Shown here: in pieces, positions 52,160 to 60,176 of the stretch
Layout of the letters: the number at the start of each line of letters is the position of its first letter
How positions within the stretch are numbered: position 1 is the stretch's first letter
Origin: Clostridia bacterium
GTDB lineage: Bacteria; Bacillota; Clostridia; UBA1212; UBA1255
Assembly (NCBI GenBank): GCA_017935905.1
Contig: JAGBGO010000027.1
Location: forward strand, 24,331-88,330
Length of the DNA stretch: 64,000 nt
Direction of reading: 5' to 3'
Program-made: the position numbers and the translations under genes
The notes under the pieces: generated by a model
Told to the model about the DNA's origin: nothing
Databases searched by the model: none
Seen by the model: the letters and a program-made list of their open reading frames with translations, nothing else

Positions 52160-54415
52160 ATGGAAGATATGAAGATCTTGACAAACCGACCGTTGTCAGA
52201 AGAGCTAAAGTCAAAATTAGATGCACTTTCCCGGGAACAAAACCCGATCTTGTTTGCTGTTGCAGGAGATTTATCCCTGGAAAGCGCCTATGCAAACACC
52301 GTATTGGCAATCAGTCAAACACACGTCTTTGTCGTGCACGAAACCGATCAGAATGCCACCGACACTTACGAAATTGCCCGAGTGGAGAAAGCCACAGTAA
52401 AGAGAATGTACGGCAATGCCATGCTGCGCTTGACCATCGACGGAAAGACACGCTCCGTGTTCCGTTTTACGTACAGCGTCGCCGCCCTATGTGACACCGC
52501 CGCATCCTTTATTGAAAATATCCATAACGGCGCAGACTTCAACGAGCAATGGGAATTTGTGCAGGCCTCTTACGAAAAAATGATGAACGTCTGCCCAAAA
52601 TGCGGCAGAACGCTTTTACGACCCGGCTCCCCGTGTGTGCACTGCCAAGCCAAGAAGAAAATGTTTGCCAAACTGTACACGTACTTGAAGCCCCAATTGA
52701 AAATGCTGGTGTTTTGCCTGTTTCTCTCCTTTTTTACCACGGTGGCGGCGTTACTTCCGCCTTTCCTTACGCAAAAATTAGTCGACAATGTCTTCCCGAA
52801 TCGGGACTTACATATGCTTGCCGTAATCGTAGTAGCTTTGCTGAGCGCATATATTGTCAGTACCGTGGTAGGCATGTTTCGAAATTATCTGCTGCGCATC
52901 AGCGGAGACAAAATTGTGGCCCACATTCGCAACGACGTATATGAAAAAGCCCAATACTTACCTATGCAGTTCTATGACAAAACCTCTACCGGCTCTGTTA
53001 TTAACCGAATTTCCGGAGATACGGCAACCATTCAGGCATTTATGCTTCGAATCACACAAGAAGCCGTTGCCCAATTGGTGTTGATGTTTTGCATCATTGG
53101 CCTGATGTTTTCTATGCACTGGAAACTCACGTTGATTTCTTTGATCCCCTGCCCACTGATTGTCATCGGTTCCCGTATTTTCAGGCGAAAAATATTTCCT
53201 TTTTACCGGAGAATTTGGCGCCGGTGGGCCAGCGTTACCTCCGTGCTTACGGATACGATCCCCTGCATCAAAGTGGTGAAATCCTTTGCCGGCGAAAAAC
53301 GCACCGTGAAACGTTTTGAACGTTACAACAAAGAATGGCTTAAAGTAGAAATGCAGTCCTCCAAAATTGTGACGGCGTATCCCATGATTGTGTCTTTCTT
53401 CATTTCCGGTGGAACGCTTTTACTGTGGGTCATTGGCGGACGGTGGGCCGTCCTGGGTATGCATGGTGTCACCGCCGGTTTGCTGGTCTCTTTTCTATCT
53501 TACGCAGGTACTTTCTACGGACCGGTCAACTTCTTTGCAAATTTAAGCGATGCTTACAATCAGGCGTTGTCTGCCGCAGAGCGTATTTTCGATATTTTAG
53601 ATGCGGAACCGGAATCTGATTTCCATCAAGATTGCTGCCCGCCTCTATCGGGAAAAATTGAGTTTCGCAACGTAAACTTCTCTTTTGACAAAACAAAGAA
53701 AACGCTCAGCGATATTAACTTAACCATCGAACCGGGCGATATCGTGGGGATTGTAGGGACCACCGGTTCCGGCAAATCTACGCTTATCAATTTGCTGATG
53801 CGTTTTTATGATAATTATGAAGGCGAAATTTTGGTAGACGGCCACAACGTGAAAGAGATCAGCTTGGAGTATTACCGCTCCAAAATCGGTTACGTCCAGC
53901 AAGAACCTATGATGTTCAGCGATACGATTTATAACAATATTGCTTACGGCAATCCCAACGTGCCGGTGGAAGCAGTGATTAACGCGGCAGACATTGCCAA
54001 CGCCCATGAATTTATTGTCCGGCAGCCTGACGGCTATGACGCTATGTTAGGCGAGCGGGGTGTAGGACTTTCCGGCGGCGAACGGCAACGTATCTCCATC
54101 GCTCGCGCCGTCTTGAAGAATCCCAGTATGCTGATTTTCGATGAAGCCACGGCCTCTGTAGACTCCGAAACAGAACACTTGATTCAAGAAGCCATTGAGC
54201 GGTTGATCAAGGGACGTACGACCTTAATGATCGCCCACCGCCTTTCCACACTGCGTAAAGCCAATAAAATTATCGTCGTGGATCAAGGGCGAATTATTGA
54301 AAACGGTTCTCACGAAGAGTTAATGGCATTGAAAGGCAAGTACTATAAATTGGTGGAGATTCAATCGATGTCGGAGAAAATTCGCCAATCGAAAGAAGCA
54401 GAACGCTTTGAATAA
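52160..54415 (+). CDS. ABC exporter with N-terminal PH-like region and zinc ribbon, partner of DUF1854
   Basis: 751 residues from the ATG at 52160 (GTGGGGTG upstream; the longer frame overlaps the promoter). N-terminal 130 residues are a soluble beta-rich domain (ISQTHVFVVHE), followed by a zinc ribbon CPKCGRTLLRPGSPCVHC (about 149-166), a six-helix type IV permease domain (about 180-480) and an ATPase with GTTGSGKST, LSGGERQRISIARAVL, LIFDEATASVD and a late His. In other bacteria this fusion pairs with DUF1854 and is annotated as cyanophycin-metabolism-associated; no cyanophycin genes are seen here. Substrate unknown. Confidence 0.88.
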   Translation: MEDMKILTNRPLSEELKSKLDALSREQNPILFAVAGDLSLESAYANTVLAISQTHVFVVHETDQNATDTYEIARVEKATVKRMYGNAMLRLTIDGKTRSVFRFTYSVAALCDTAASFIENIHNGADFNEQWEFVQASYEKMMNVCPKCGRTLLRPGSPCVHCQAKKKMFAKLYTYLKPQLKMLVFCLFLSFFTTVAALLPPFLTQKLVDNVFPNRDLHMLAVIVVALLSAYIVSTVVGMFRNYLLRISGDKIVAHIRNDVYEKAQYLPMQFYDKTSTGSVINRISGDTATIQAFMLRITQEAVAQLVLMFCIIGLMFSMHWKLTLISLIPCPLIVIGSRIFRRKIFPFYRRIWRRWASVTSVLTDTIPCIKVVKSFAGEKRTVKRFERYNKEWLKVEMQSSKIVTAYPMIVSFFISGGTLLLWVIGGRWAVLGMHGVTAGLLVSFLSYAGTFYGPVNFFANLSDAYNQALSAAERIFDILDAEPESDFHQDCCPPLSGKIEFRNVNFSFDKTKKTLSDINLTIEPGDIVGIVGTTGSGKSTLINLLMRFYDNYEGEILVDGHNVKEISLEYYRSKIGYVQQEPMMFSDTIYNNIAYGNPNVPVEAVINAADIANAHEFIVRQPDGYDAMLGERGVGLSGGERQRISIARAVLKNPSMLIFDEATASVDSETEHLIQEAIERLIKGRTTLMIAHRLSTLRKANKIIVVDQGRIIENGSHEELMALKGKYYKLVEIQSMSEKIRQSKEAERFE

Positions 54416-54433
54416 GAAATGAGGTGTTTTACA

Positions 54434-54922
54434 TTGGCACGTGTATATGTAGAAGGCGATCAAGTCCGTTTTACCCGAAAAGATTTATGTTTTGTGGATA
54501 TGGAATGTTATGACGGACGGAAATTCGAAAATTTGGAGCCAAGAAGACTTTTCCCCGTAAGCGGAAAAGACCGCTATATTACTTTACTGGATGAAAAAGG
54601 CAACGAAGTGGCCATCATTCGCAATCCGGATACGTTAATGCCGGAATCCAAAAAAGCAATCGAAGACTGTTTGCGGGAATATTACCGAATTCCAAAAATC
54701 ACAGAGATTTTGGGGATCAGCGAAAAACACGGTCGCCTTAAATGGCGAGTGGACACGGATTGCGGCGAACACGAATTTGAAATCCGCAATCGGCACAGTG
54801 ATATTAAGATGCTGTATGACGGACGTGTGCTCATCCGAGACTCGGCAGACAACCGATACGAAATTCCGAATCACACACAGCTGTCTAAACACAGTAGATT
54901 TTTATTAAGCAAAGAATTATAA
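54434..54922 (+). CDS. DUF1854 family protein
   Basis: 162 residues from a TTG at 54434, which has GAGGTG 7 bp upstream; the in-frame ATG at 54419 has no ribosome site. The body (RRLFPVSGKDRYITLLDEKGNEVAIIRNPDTL, then EYYRIPKITEILGISEKHGRLKWRV-type segment) matches DUF1854, a small beta-rich cytosolic protein encoded next to ABC exporters of the preceding type. It probably binds or regulates the exporter (inference). Sits 18 bp after it. Confidence 0.8.
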   Translation: MARVYVEGDQVRFTRKDLCFVDMECYDGRKFENLEPRRLFPVSGKDRYITLLDEKGNEVAIIRNPDTLMPESKKAIEDCLREYYRIPKITEILGISEKHGRLKWRVDTDCGEHEFEIRNRHSDIKMLYDGRVLIRDSADNRYEIPNHTQLSKHSRFLLSKEL

Positions 54923-54947
54923 TATACGTAAACGGAGGGATTTACAC

Positions 54948-55274
54948 ATGAAAATAATTGTAGCAATTGTAAACAACGACGACAGTGCCATTGTTTCTTC
55001 CGCACTGACACAAGACGGCTTCTTTGTAACCAAACTTTCTACCACCGGTGGTTTTCTGATGGTGGGCAATACCACGTTGTTAATCGGTACTGATGACAAT
55101 AAAATAGACCGTGTGAAAGAGATTTTGCACAAATACAGTTCTACCCACAAACAGCACGTTCCTTCTTCCGCTTCTTTTGGAAGAGGCTTGCACAAAGACG
55201 GAGTGAGCGAAGAAGTGACTGTAAACGGCGCCACGTTCTTTGTATTAAACGTAGAGGAATTCGGAAAATTATAA
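54948..55274 (+). CDS. darA: Cyclic-di-AMP receptor, PII-like (DarA/PstA)
   Basis: 108 residues. KIIVAIVNNDDSAIVSSAL, VTKLSTTGGFLMVGNTTLLIG and the C-terminal GATFFVLNVEEF are the PstA/DarA core, with Thr and Gly residues that contact c-di-AMP. A homotrimer senses the second messenger; the output is not known in this organism. GGAGGG ribosome site. In bacilli it sits next to tmk; here HU and a Usp-like gene come between. Confidence 0.92.
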   Translation: MKIIVAIVNNDDSAIVSSALTQDGFFVTKLSTTGGFLMVGNTTLLIGTDDNKIDRVKEILHKYSSTHKQHVPSSASFGRGLHKDGVSEEVTVNGATFFVLNVEEFGKL

Positions 55275-55334
55275 AGAAACTTTTTCAGAAAAGGGGCTGT
55301 CTCTTTGGACTTTCTTTACTGAATCAATCAAGAA

Positions 55335-55371
55335 AGGTCGTGATTACCTGTTTCTTTATGTTTCACGACCT
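55335..55371. repeat. Nine-bp inverted repeat downstream of darA
   Basis: AGGTCGTGA (55335-55343) and TCACGACCT (55363-55371), perfect, 19-nt loop, no T-tract after it. Lies in the 196-bp space between convergent darA and HU. Possibly a processing or stability hairpin for the darA transcript; nothing else was seen in this gap besides the HU terminator. Confidence 0.5.
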
Positions 55372-55414
55372 AATGGCGGTCGCAAATCATTCAAGTCCTA
55401 AATTGTGTGTAAAT

Positions 55415-55448
55415 ACAAAAAAGCTGCCTCGATTTCCGAGACAGCCTT
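55415..55448 (-). terminator. HU terminator
   Basis: Minus-strand stem AAGGCTGTCTCG / CGAGGCAGCTT with one wobble pair, 5-nt loop, then TTTTTT. Confidence 0.85.
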
Positions 55449-55470
55449 TCTTGTTTGCAGAATAATCAAA

Positions 55471-55746
55471 TTATTTCGCAACGGCATCCTTAAGAGCCTG
55501 ACCTGCCTTGAAAGCAGGAACTTTCGTAGCTGCGATCTGAAGCTTCTCACCTGTACGAGGGTTGAGACCTGTACGAGCGCCACGTGCTCTAACTTCGAAA
55601 GTGCCGAAGCCAAGTACGCTTACCTTATCACCTGCAGCCAATGCTTTGGTAATCGCTGCGATGGTAGCGGAAAGAGCCTTCTCTGCATCTTTGTTTGTAA
55701 GACCGGCGTCAGCCGCAATTGCCTTTACAAGTTCTGTCTTATTCAT
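55471..55746 (-). CDS. hup: HU-type DNA-binding protein
   Basis: 91 residues from the ATG at 55746, with GGAGG 9 bp upstream; the ATG three codons earlier touches that site. MNKTELVKAIAADAGL opening, GFGTFEVRARGARTGLNPRTGEKL beta arm with the intercalating Pro, and ALKDAVAK end. A dimeric nucleoid protein. Own promoter and terminator, transcribed against its neighbours. Confidence 0.96.
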   Translation of the reverse strand: MNKTELVKAIAADAGLTNKDAEKALSATIAAITKALAAGDKVSVLGFGTFEVRARGARTGLNPRTGEKLQIAATKVPAFKAGQALKDAVAK

Positions 55747-55790
55747 CAAAATCATCCTCCATATATAAATATTTGGTAAAAGACAAGTTT

Positions 55791-55819
55791 ATTATAACAC
55801 TATAAATTAGGAAACGCAA
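55791..55819 (-). promoter_or_regulatory. HU promoter
   Basis: Minus-strand TTGCGT (55814-55819), 17 bp, perfect TATAAT (55791-55796). Confidence 0.65.
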
Positions 55820-55887
55820 TGTTTTTCCGCCAAAAATTTCAAATTTCGGCTATTTTTTTCAATTTTTCTTAAAAATTGCGTAGAATA

Positions 55888-55916
55888 TTGCCCTTTTTTT
55901 GGTTTTATGATACAAT
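55888..55916 (+). promoter_or_regulatory. Promoter of the Usp-tmk transcript
   Basis: TTGCCC (55888-55893), 17 bp, TACAAT (55911-55916) with TG in the extended -10 position (TGATACAAT). Confidence 0.55.
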
Positions 55917-55947
55917 TTCTTACGGTAATTCAAAGGAAAAGGATTCT

Positions 55948-56004
55948 ATGCAATTATCCCCGCAGAACTCGGGTACTATTCGTATGTCGCGGATAAAGGC
56001 ATAG
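55948..56004 (+). CDS. Possible 18-residue leader peptide
   Basis: ATG with AAAGGAAAAGG upstream opens an 18-codon frame, MQLSPQNSGTIRMSRIKA, ending TAG 35 bp before the next gene. It lies between a promoter and the Usp-like gene. No family match is known to me; it could be a leader peptide, a decayed gene start, or chance. Its good ribosome site is the main reason for listing it. Confidence 0.3.
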   Translation: MQLSPQNSGTIRMSRIKA

Positions 56005-56039
56005 AAAACCGCATCCGTGGAGATTGAAGGTGAAGTGTG

Positions 56040-56447
56040 ATGACGGAAAGCGAAACGTCACAAATTCTCGTTTGGGTAACCAACCCGGAAGCAGCTGCAA
56101 GAATTGCCGCGGTAGGCAGACGGTTAGCCGATGAGAACGGACTGGAGTTGCATATTGTAAGTATTCAAAATCCCGTCCGAACAGATACTTGGGAACAAAC
56201 GTTCCGGGATTTGGAAGCGTTAAACAGTGCCGCCCGCTCCGTGCAAGCGGAATTAGGGGTCGTTTACTCCGATAACCGTATGGAAGCCGCCGTTAAACTG
56301 GTGCGGCAAATAAAGCCTAAGATGATGGTAACCGGTGTAGCCGGCGACCAGACGAGAAATACGTTTATTGAGAATCTGCGGGCATACAGCGGCGAAATCC
56401 CCGTGTATGCAGTAGATCCAAGCGGCAACACAATGAAATTGATGTAA
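56040..56447 (+). CDS. Universal stress protein-like domain protein
   Basis: 135 residues from the ATG at 56040 with GAAGGTG 7 bp upstream. The alpha/beta pattern (QILVWVTNPEAAARIAAVGRRLADENG, LHIVSIQNP, VYSDNRMEAAVKLVRQIKPKMMVTG) fits a Usp-like or KdpD C-terminal-like fold, with TGVAGDQTRNTFIENL as a candidate nucleotide loop. Function unknown. It precedes tmk by 19 bp. Confidence 0.65.
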   Translation: MTESETSQILVWVTNPEAAARIAAVGRRLADENGLELHIVSIQNPVRTDTWEQTFRDLEALNSAARSVQAELGVVYSDNRMEAAVKLVRQIKPKMMVTGVAGDQTRNTFIENLRAYSGEIPVYAVDPSGNTMKLM

Positions 56448-56466
56448 AGATCTTTTGGAGGACGAT

Positions 56467-57150
56467 ATGGGCAAACAACCTTTAATAGTGGCATTAGAAG
56501 GTATTGACGGAAGCGGCAAGAGCGTTCAATTCAAGCGTTTGCACGCCCGTTTAGAAGCCGCCGGACTTCGTGTCGGTGTTTTGGATTTCCCTTGCTATGA
56601 AGGCTTCTTCGGCCGGGAAATCGGAAAGATGTTATCCAACGCAGAAGGCGTTTCCGCCGCCGTGGTAGACGTGAAGTCCATGTCTTTGTGGTACGCCATG
56701 GACCGGAAGATTGCTTTTGACCAATTTGACCGTTCCAAATATGATATCGTTTTGCTGAACCGGTCCACTATGGCCAATGCCGCTTACCAAGGATCAAGAG
56801 TACCGGAAGGCACTTCCCACCGGGATTTCATTCAATGGATTTTTGATTTGGAATTTAAAGAGCTACAAATTCCGCAGCCGGAAATGTTTTTCATTTTTGA
56901 CATTCCCACGGCTACTTCCCGCGCCAACGTAGCCAAGAAAGGCCACCGGGACTACGTAGGAGACGATGCAGACGTTTACGAGAAAGATTTAGCCTTCTTA
57001 GACGCGGTGCGTAGCGGCTATCATCTTTGCGCCGAAGTATTCCCCGGCACCGTATTGCTGTCTTGTGCAGAAGAAGACGGCCGTATGAAACCGATGGAAG
57101 TCATTGAAGACTTGGTTTGGTCACATATTCAGCCGCTTTTGAATGCTTAA
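56467..57150 (+). CDS. tmk: Thymidylate kinase
   Basis: 227 residues from the ATG at 56467 (GGAGG 6 bp upstream). P-loop ALEGIDGSGKSVQ, FPCYEGFFGREI for the dTMP base, and NRSTMANAAYQGS in the DR(Y)-motif position, where Asn replaces the usual Asp. A lid stretch KKGHRDYVG follows. It phosphorylates dTMP to dTDP. Its end overlaps convergent miaA by 4 bp. The Asn variant keeps a small chance that it is a related nucleoside-monophosphate kinase. Confidence 0.85.
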   Translation: MGKQPLIVALEGIDGSGKSVQFKRLHARLEAAGLRVGVLDFPCYEGFFGREIGKMLSNAEGVSAAVVDVKSMSLWYAMDRKIAFDQFDRSKYDIVLLNRSTMANAAYQGSRVPEGTSHRDFIQWIFDLEFKELQIPQPEMFFIFDIPTATSRANVAKKGHRDYVGDDADVYEKDLAFLDAVRSGYHLCAEVFPGTVLLSCAEEDGRMKPMEVIEDLVWSHIQPLLNA

Positions 57151-58058
57151 ACGTGATAGATTTTGCGAATTTCATCCGCACTCTTCCAACTCACCCAATC
57201 CGGTCTCCGGAACCAGGTGAGTTGTCTTTTTGCATAATTTCGGGAGCCTTGTCGAATTTGATCCAAGGCTTCTTCTAAGGACATTTTACCGGTAAAATGC
57301 GCCAAAATTTCTTTGTACCCGATTCCCTGCCGGGCGGTTCTGCTCATGCCCATAGCGTCTACCCGGCGCACTTCCTCTACGAGCCCCGCCTCCGCCATCA
57401 TCCCTACACGCCGATCAATGCGATCGTACAGAATCGCCCGATCCATATCGATGGCATAAACGGTGTAATCAAATTCCCGGGGGCCGGATTTGGAACGCAA
57501 ATTCCGTTCTTCAAGGGTAAGGCCGGTGGTAAGACGCATTTCAAGGGCTCTTAAGACCCTTTTTACATTATTGGCGTGAATTTCCTCCGCGGCCTTGGGA
57601 TCGCAGGCTTGCAGACGCTTGTGCAGCGCCTCCGCTCCCTGTGCTTGGGCATAACGTTCTAATTCTGCGTGAAGCGCCGGATCTACTTCCGTGTCTTCAT
57701 ACACAATATTTTCCACCAAGCCACTGATATATAAGCCCGTGCCGCCTACCACAATAGGCGTATGGCCCCGACCTGCAATTTCTTTCATCACTTGCCGGGC
57801 GGTTTGGGTATACTGGGCCACGCTGTATTCTTCCCAGGGCTCGATAATGTCCATCATGTGATGGGGAATTCCTGCCCGCTCGTTTAGATCCGGTTTGGCA
57901 GTGCCGATATTCATATATTTATAAATCTGCATAGAGTCCGCAGACACAATCTCACCATTTAACTTTTGGGCAAGATCAATGGATAGCGCCGTTTTCCCGG
58001 AGGCGGTGGGGCCTGCAATCACGATCACGGGAATGCGGCCGGTGTTTTCTACAGGCAT
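57147..58058 (-). CDS. miaA: tRNA dimethylallyltransferase
   Basis: 303 residues. P-loop IAGPTASGKTALSIDLA, SADSMQIYKYMNIGTAKP, VVGGTGLYI, and the C-terminal YAKRQLTWFRR. It adds the isopentenyl group to A37 of UNN-decoding tRNAs. It overlaps the end of mutL by 10 bp (mutL-miaA order is common). The 18-bp palindrome CATTTTACCGGTAAAATG (57282-57299), a back-to-back pair of the window's 9-mer, encodes HFTGKM. Confidence 0.95.
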   Translation of the reverse strand: MPVENTGRIPVIVIAGPTASGKTALSIDLAQKLNGEIVSADSMQIYKYMNIGTAKPDLNERAGIPHHMMDIIEPWEEYSVAQYTQTARQVMKEIAGRGHTPIVVGGTGLYISGLVENIVYEDTEVDPALHAELERYAQAQGAEALHKRLQACDPKAAEEIHANNVKRVLRALEMRLTTGLTLEERNLRSKSGPREFDYTVYAIDMDRAILYDRIDRRVGMMAEAGLVEEVRRVDAMGMSRTARQGIGYKEILAHFTGKMSLEEALDQIRQGSRNYAKRQLTWFRRPDWVSWKSADEIRKIYHV

Positions 58059-59995
58059 CGTTTGAACCTCTTTTCAATTTCGTGTTTGGTAAGGCGCACC
58101 ACGATAGGCCGTCCGTGGGGGCAGGTGCAGGAGTTGTCCAACTTGGAAAGTTTCTTGAGGAGGGTTTGAATCTCTGCCTCCGAAAGTTTCTGGTTAGCCT
58201 TCACCGCCGCTTTGCAGGCCATGGTGTAAATAGCCTCGTCCCGGAAAATGGCTTCCTTAGGTCCCTTGCCCCGCTGAATTTCCCCTAAACTGTCCAGAAT
58301 TAACGTTTCCGGATCGGCATCGGAGAGCATCGCAGGAACCGAGCGTACAATCACCGTGTCGCTGCCAAAATCATCAATTTCAAAACCGATCTTGGTAAAT
58401 AATTCTTTGTATTCCTGCAGTAAAATGTATTCCGAGGGCGCCAACCGTACGGTGACGGGAATGAGCATAGGACTGATAGCAGGAGCTTCTCCGGCTTCTT
58501 GCAAAGAGGCGCGAATTTCTTCGTACATCAAACGCTCGTGGGCAGCGTGCTGATACATCAGGGCCAGTTCATCTCCCTTTTGTAAAATGATATACTTATC
58601 AAAGGCCTGACCGATCAATTGGGCCTCTGTATAGATGTCATTTTCGTTGTACGTCATGGTGCTAAAAGCGGAAAAGTTATCCACAACAGTATCCACAGCG
58701 TTATCCACAATTTCCTTGGGTTTATCCACAGGGTTTTCGGCAACAACCGCGGCATTTTCTTTTAAAATGTCATAAAACGTAGAGATTCCGGAAGTTGCAT
58801 CCGATTGATTTTGCGGTTTTTTTGACCAAATCGGTGCTTTTTCCGGGAACTTGGTTGAAAATTCGGTGTTTTTTGGAGGAATTACAGGGGATTTCCACAG
58901 ATTTTCTTGCTTTTCCACAGAGTTATCCACAGACGCACCCTTAAATTCGGCAATTTCTGGCAATTTCTGTGTTTTTATGTCATTTTGAGCAGGTTTGTCC
59001 CCTCGGTTATCCACAAGCAGCGCATTGGACACGCTGTGGACAACTGCCCGGAAAACGGCGCCTTCATCCGCAAAACGCACCTCGGTTTTTGCCGGATGCA
59101 CGTTCACGTCTACCTTGCCGGGAGCGACCTGGATATGGAGCAACGCAAAAGGAAATTTATGCTTCATCGTTACGGTTTGATATGCCTCATCCAAGGCTGC
59201 CGTAATAATTTTACTCTTAATATTGCGCTGATTTACGTAGAAAATCTGACGGTTTCGATTGCCGTAAACGGCGTCTCGCACGCCTACAAATCCATAGACG
59301 CGCACGTCCCCTTCCGTGTAATCCACCGGAAGCAAATTAGAAGCGGTTTCTTTTCCGAAAATGCTGTACACGCTGGCGCGCAAATCGCCGCCACCCGGGG
59401 TACGCAAAATCTCTTGCCCGTTGGAAATTAAGCGGAAAGACACCTGTGGATTGGCCATAGCCAATTTCTGCACAACGTCGCTGACGTAGCCCGCTTCCGT
59501 TTGGTCTCTTTTGAGAAATTTGTAGCGTGCAGGGGTATTATAGAAAAGTTCTTTGACAGTGAGCACGGTTCCCTTGGCGCAGCCTTTAGGTCCCTGATCC
59601 AAAAGATCGCCGCCTTTAATATGGACGTAGACGCCCATATCGTCTGCCTCCGTGCGGCTGAGCAGTTCCACGTCTGCAACAGCAGCAATGGAAGCAAGAG
59701 CCTCTCCCCGGAAGCCTAAAGTCTGAATTTGCTCCAAATCGGCGCCGGAAGTAATCTTGCTTGTGGCATGTTTATCAAAGGCGATCACAGCGTCGTCTGC
59801 TTCAAAACCACATCCGTTATCCGTCACCCGGATAAAACGGATGCCGCCACCTTTAATTTCCACGGTAATGGCAGTAGCACCGGCGTCTAATGCATTCTCT
59901 ACGGTTTCTTTTACTACGGAAGCAGGACGCTCAATGACTTCACCCGCTGCAATTTGCGCGGCAGTCAGTTCGTCCAATACAATAATCTTGCTCAT
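58049..59995 (-). CDS. mutL: DNA mismatch repair protein MutL with altered endonuclease motif
   Basis: 648 residues from the ATG at 59995 (GGAGAGGACA upstream; the longer frame runs over the promoter). GHKL ATPase: AAGEVIERPASVVKE, VTDNGCGFE, GFRGEAL. A long linker (about 325-450) rich in VDN/VDK precedes the dimerisation domain with ACKAAVKAN and TCPHGRP. The metal-binding motif DQHAxxE reads YQHAAHERLMYE (codon TAT at about 58546-58548), so the key Asp is replaced. The linker DNA holds a cluster of DnaA boxes. mutS is not in this window. Confidence 0.94.
   Translation of the reverse strand: MSKIIVLDELTAAQIAAGEVIERPASVVKETVENALDAGATAITVEIKGGGIRFIRVTDNGCGFEADDAVIAFDKHATSKITSGADLEQIQTLGFRGEALASIAAVADVELLSRTEADDMGVYVHIKGGDLLDQGPKGCAKGTVLTVKELFYNTPARYKFLKRDQTEAGYVSDVVQKLAMANPQVSFRLISNGQEILRTPGGGDLRASVYSIFGKETASNLLPVDYTEGDVRVYGFVGVRDAVYGNRNRQIFYVNQRNIKSKIITAALDEAYQTVTMKHKFPFALLHIQVAPGKVDVNVHPAKTEVRFADEGAVFRAVVHSVSNALLVDNRGDKPAQNDIKTQKLPEIAEFKGASVDNSVEKQENLWKSPVIPPKNTEFSTKFPEKAPIWSKKPQNQSDATSGISTFYDILKENAAVVAENPVDKPKEIVDNAVDTVVDNFSAFSTMTYNENDIYTEAQLIGQAFDKYIILQKGDELALMYQHAAHERLMYEEIRASLQEAGEAPAISPMLIPVTVRLAPSEYILLQEYKELFTKIGFEIDDFGSDTVIVRSVPAMLSDADPETLILDSLGEIQRGKGPKEAIFRDEAIYTMACKAAVKANQKLSEAEIQTLLKKLSKLDNSCTCPHGRPIVVRLTKHEIEKRFKRCL
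58677..59043. repeat. Cluster of DnaA boxes inside mutL
   Basis: Perfect TTATCCACA at 58677-58685, 58701-58709, 58722-58730, 58923-58931 and 59007-59015; one-mismatch copies GTATCCACA at 58689-58697 and, reversed, TTGTCCACA at 59035-59043. All five perfect boxes point the same way. They encode V-D-N or V-D-K in the MutL linker. Confidence 0.75.
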
Positions 59996-60026
59996 AGGTT
60001 TGTCCTCTCCACTTATAATCCTTTTT

Positions 60027-60055
60027 ATTATACCGAAAAAGGCTAGAATTTGCAA
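60027..60055 (-). promoter_or_regulatory. mutL promoter
   Basis: Minus-strand TTGCAA (60050-60055), 17 bp, perfect TATAAT (60027-60032), 31 bp before the mutL ATG. Confidence 0.7.
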
Positions 60056-60116
60056 CGGAAGGGATGGGGGGGCGCGGCCGACTTTGCGGGCGTGGCACGT
60101 TTTAGTCAAGTCTTTC

Positions 60117-60157
60117 CAAAAAAATCAGTACCCCCCGGAAAACCAAGAGGTACTGAT
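60117..60157 (-). terminator. Terminator after the MBL-fold gene
   Basis: Minus-strand 9-bp stem ATCAGTACC / GGTACTGAT, 16-nt loop, then TTTTTTT, 19 bp past the stop. Confidence 0.88.
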
Positions 60158-60176
60158 AAAATTCATAATTGTTACG

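Noticed and set aside
58677..59043. Chromosomal replication origin
   Set aside because: The DnaA boxes lie within an intact coding gene, with no dnaA/dnaN/rpmH neighbours and no AT-rich unwinding stretch.
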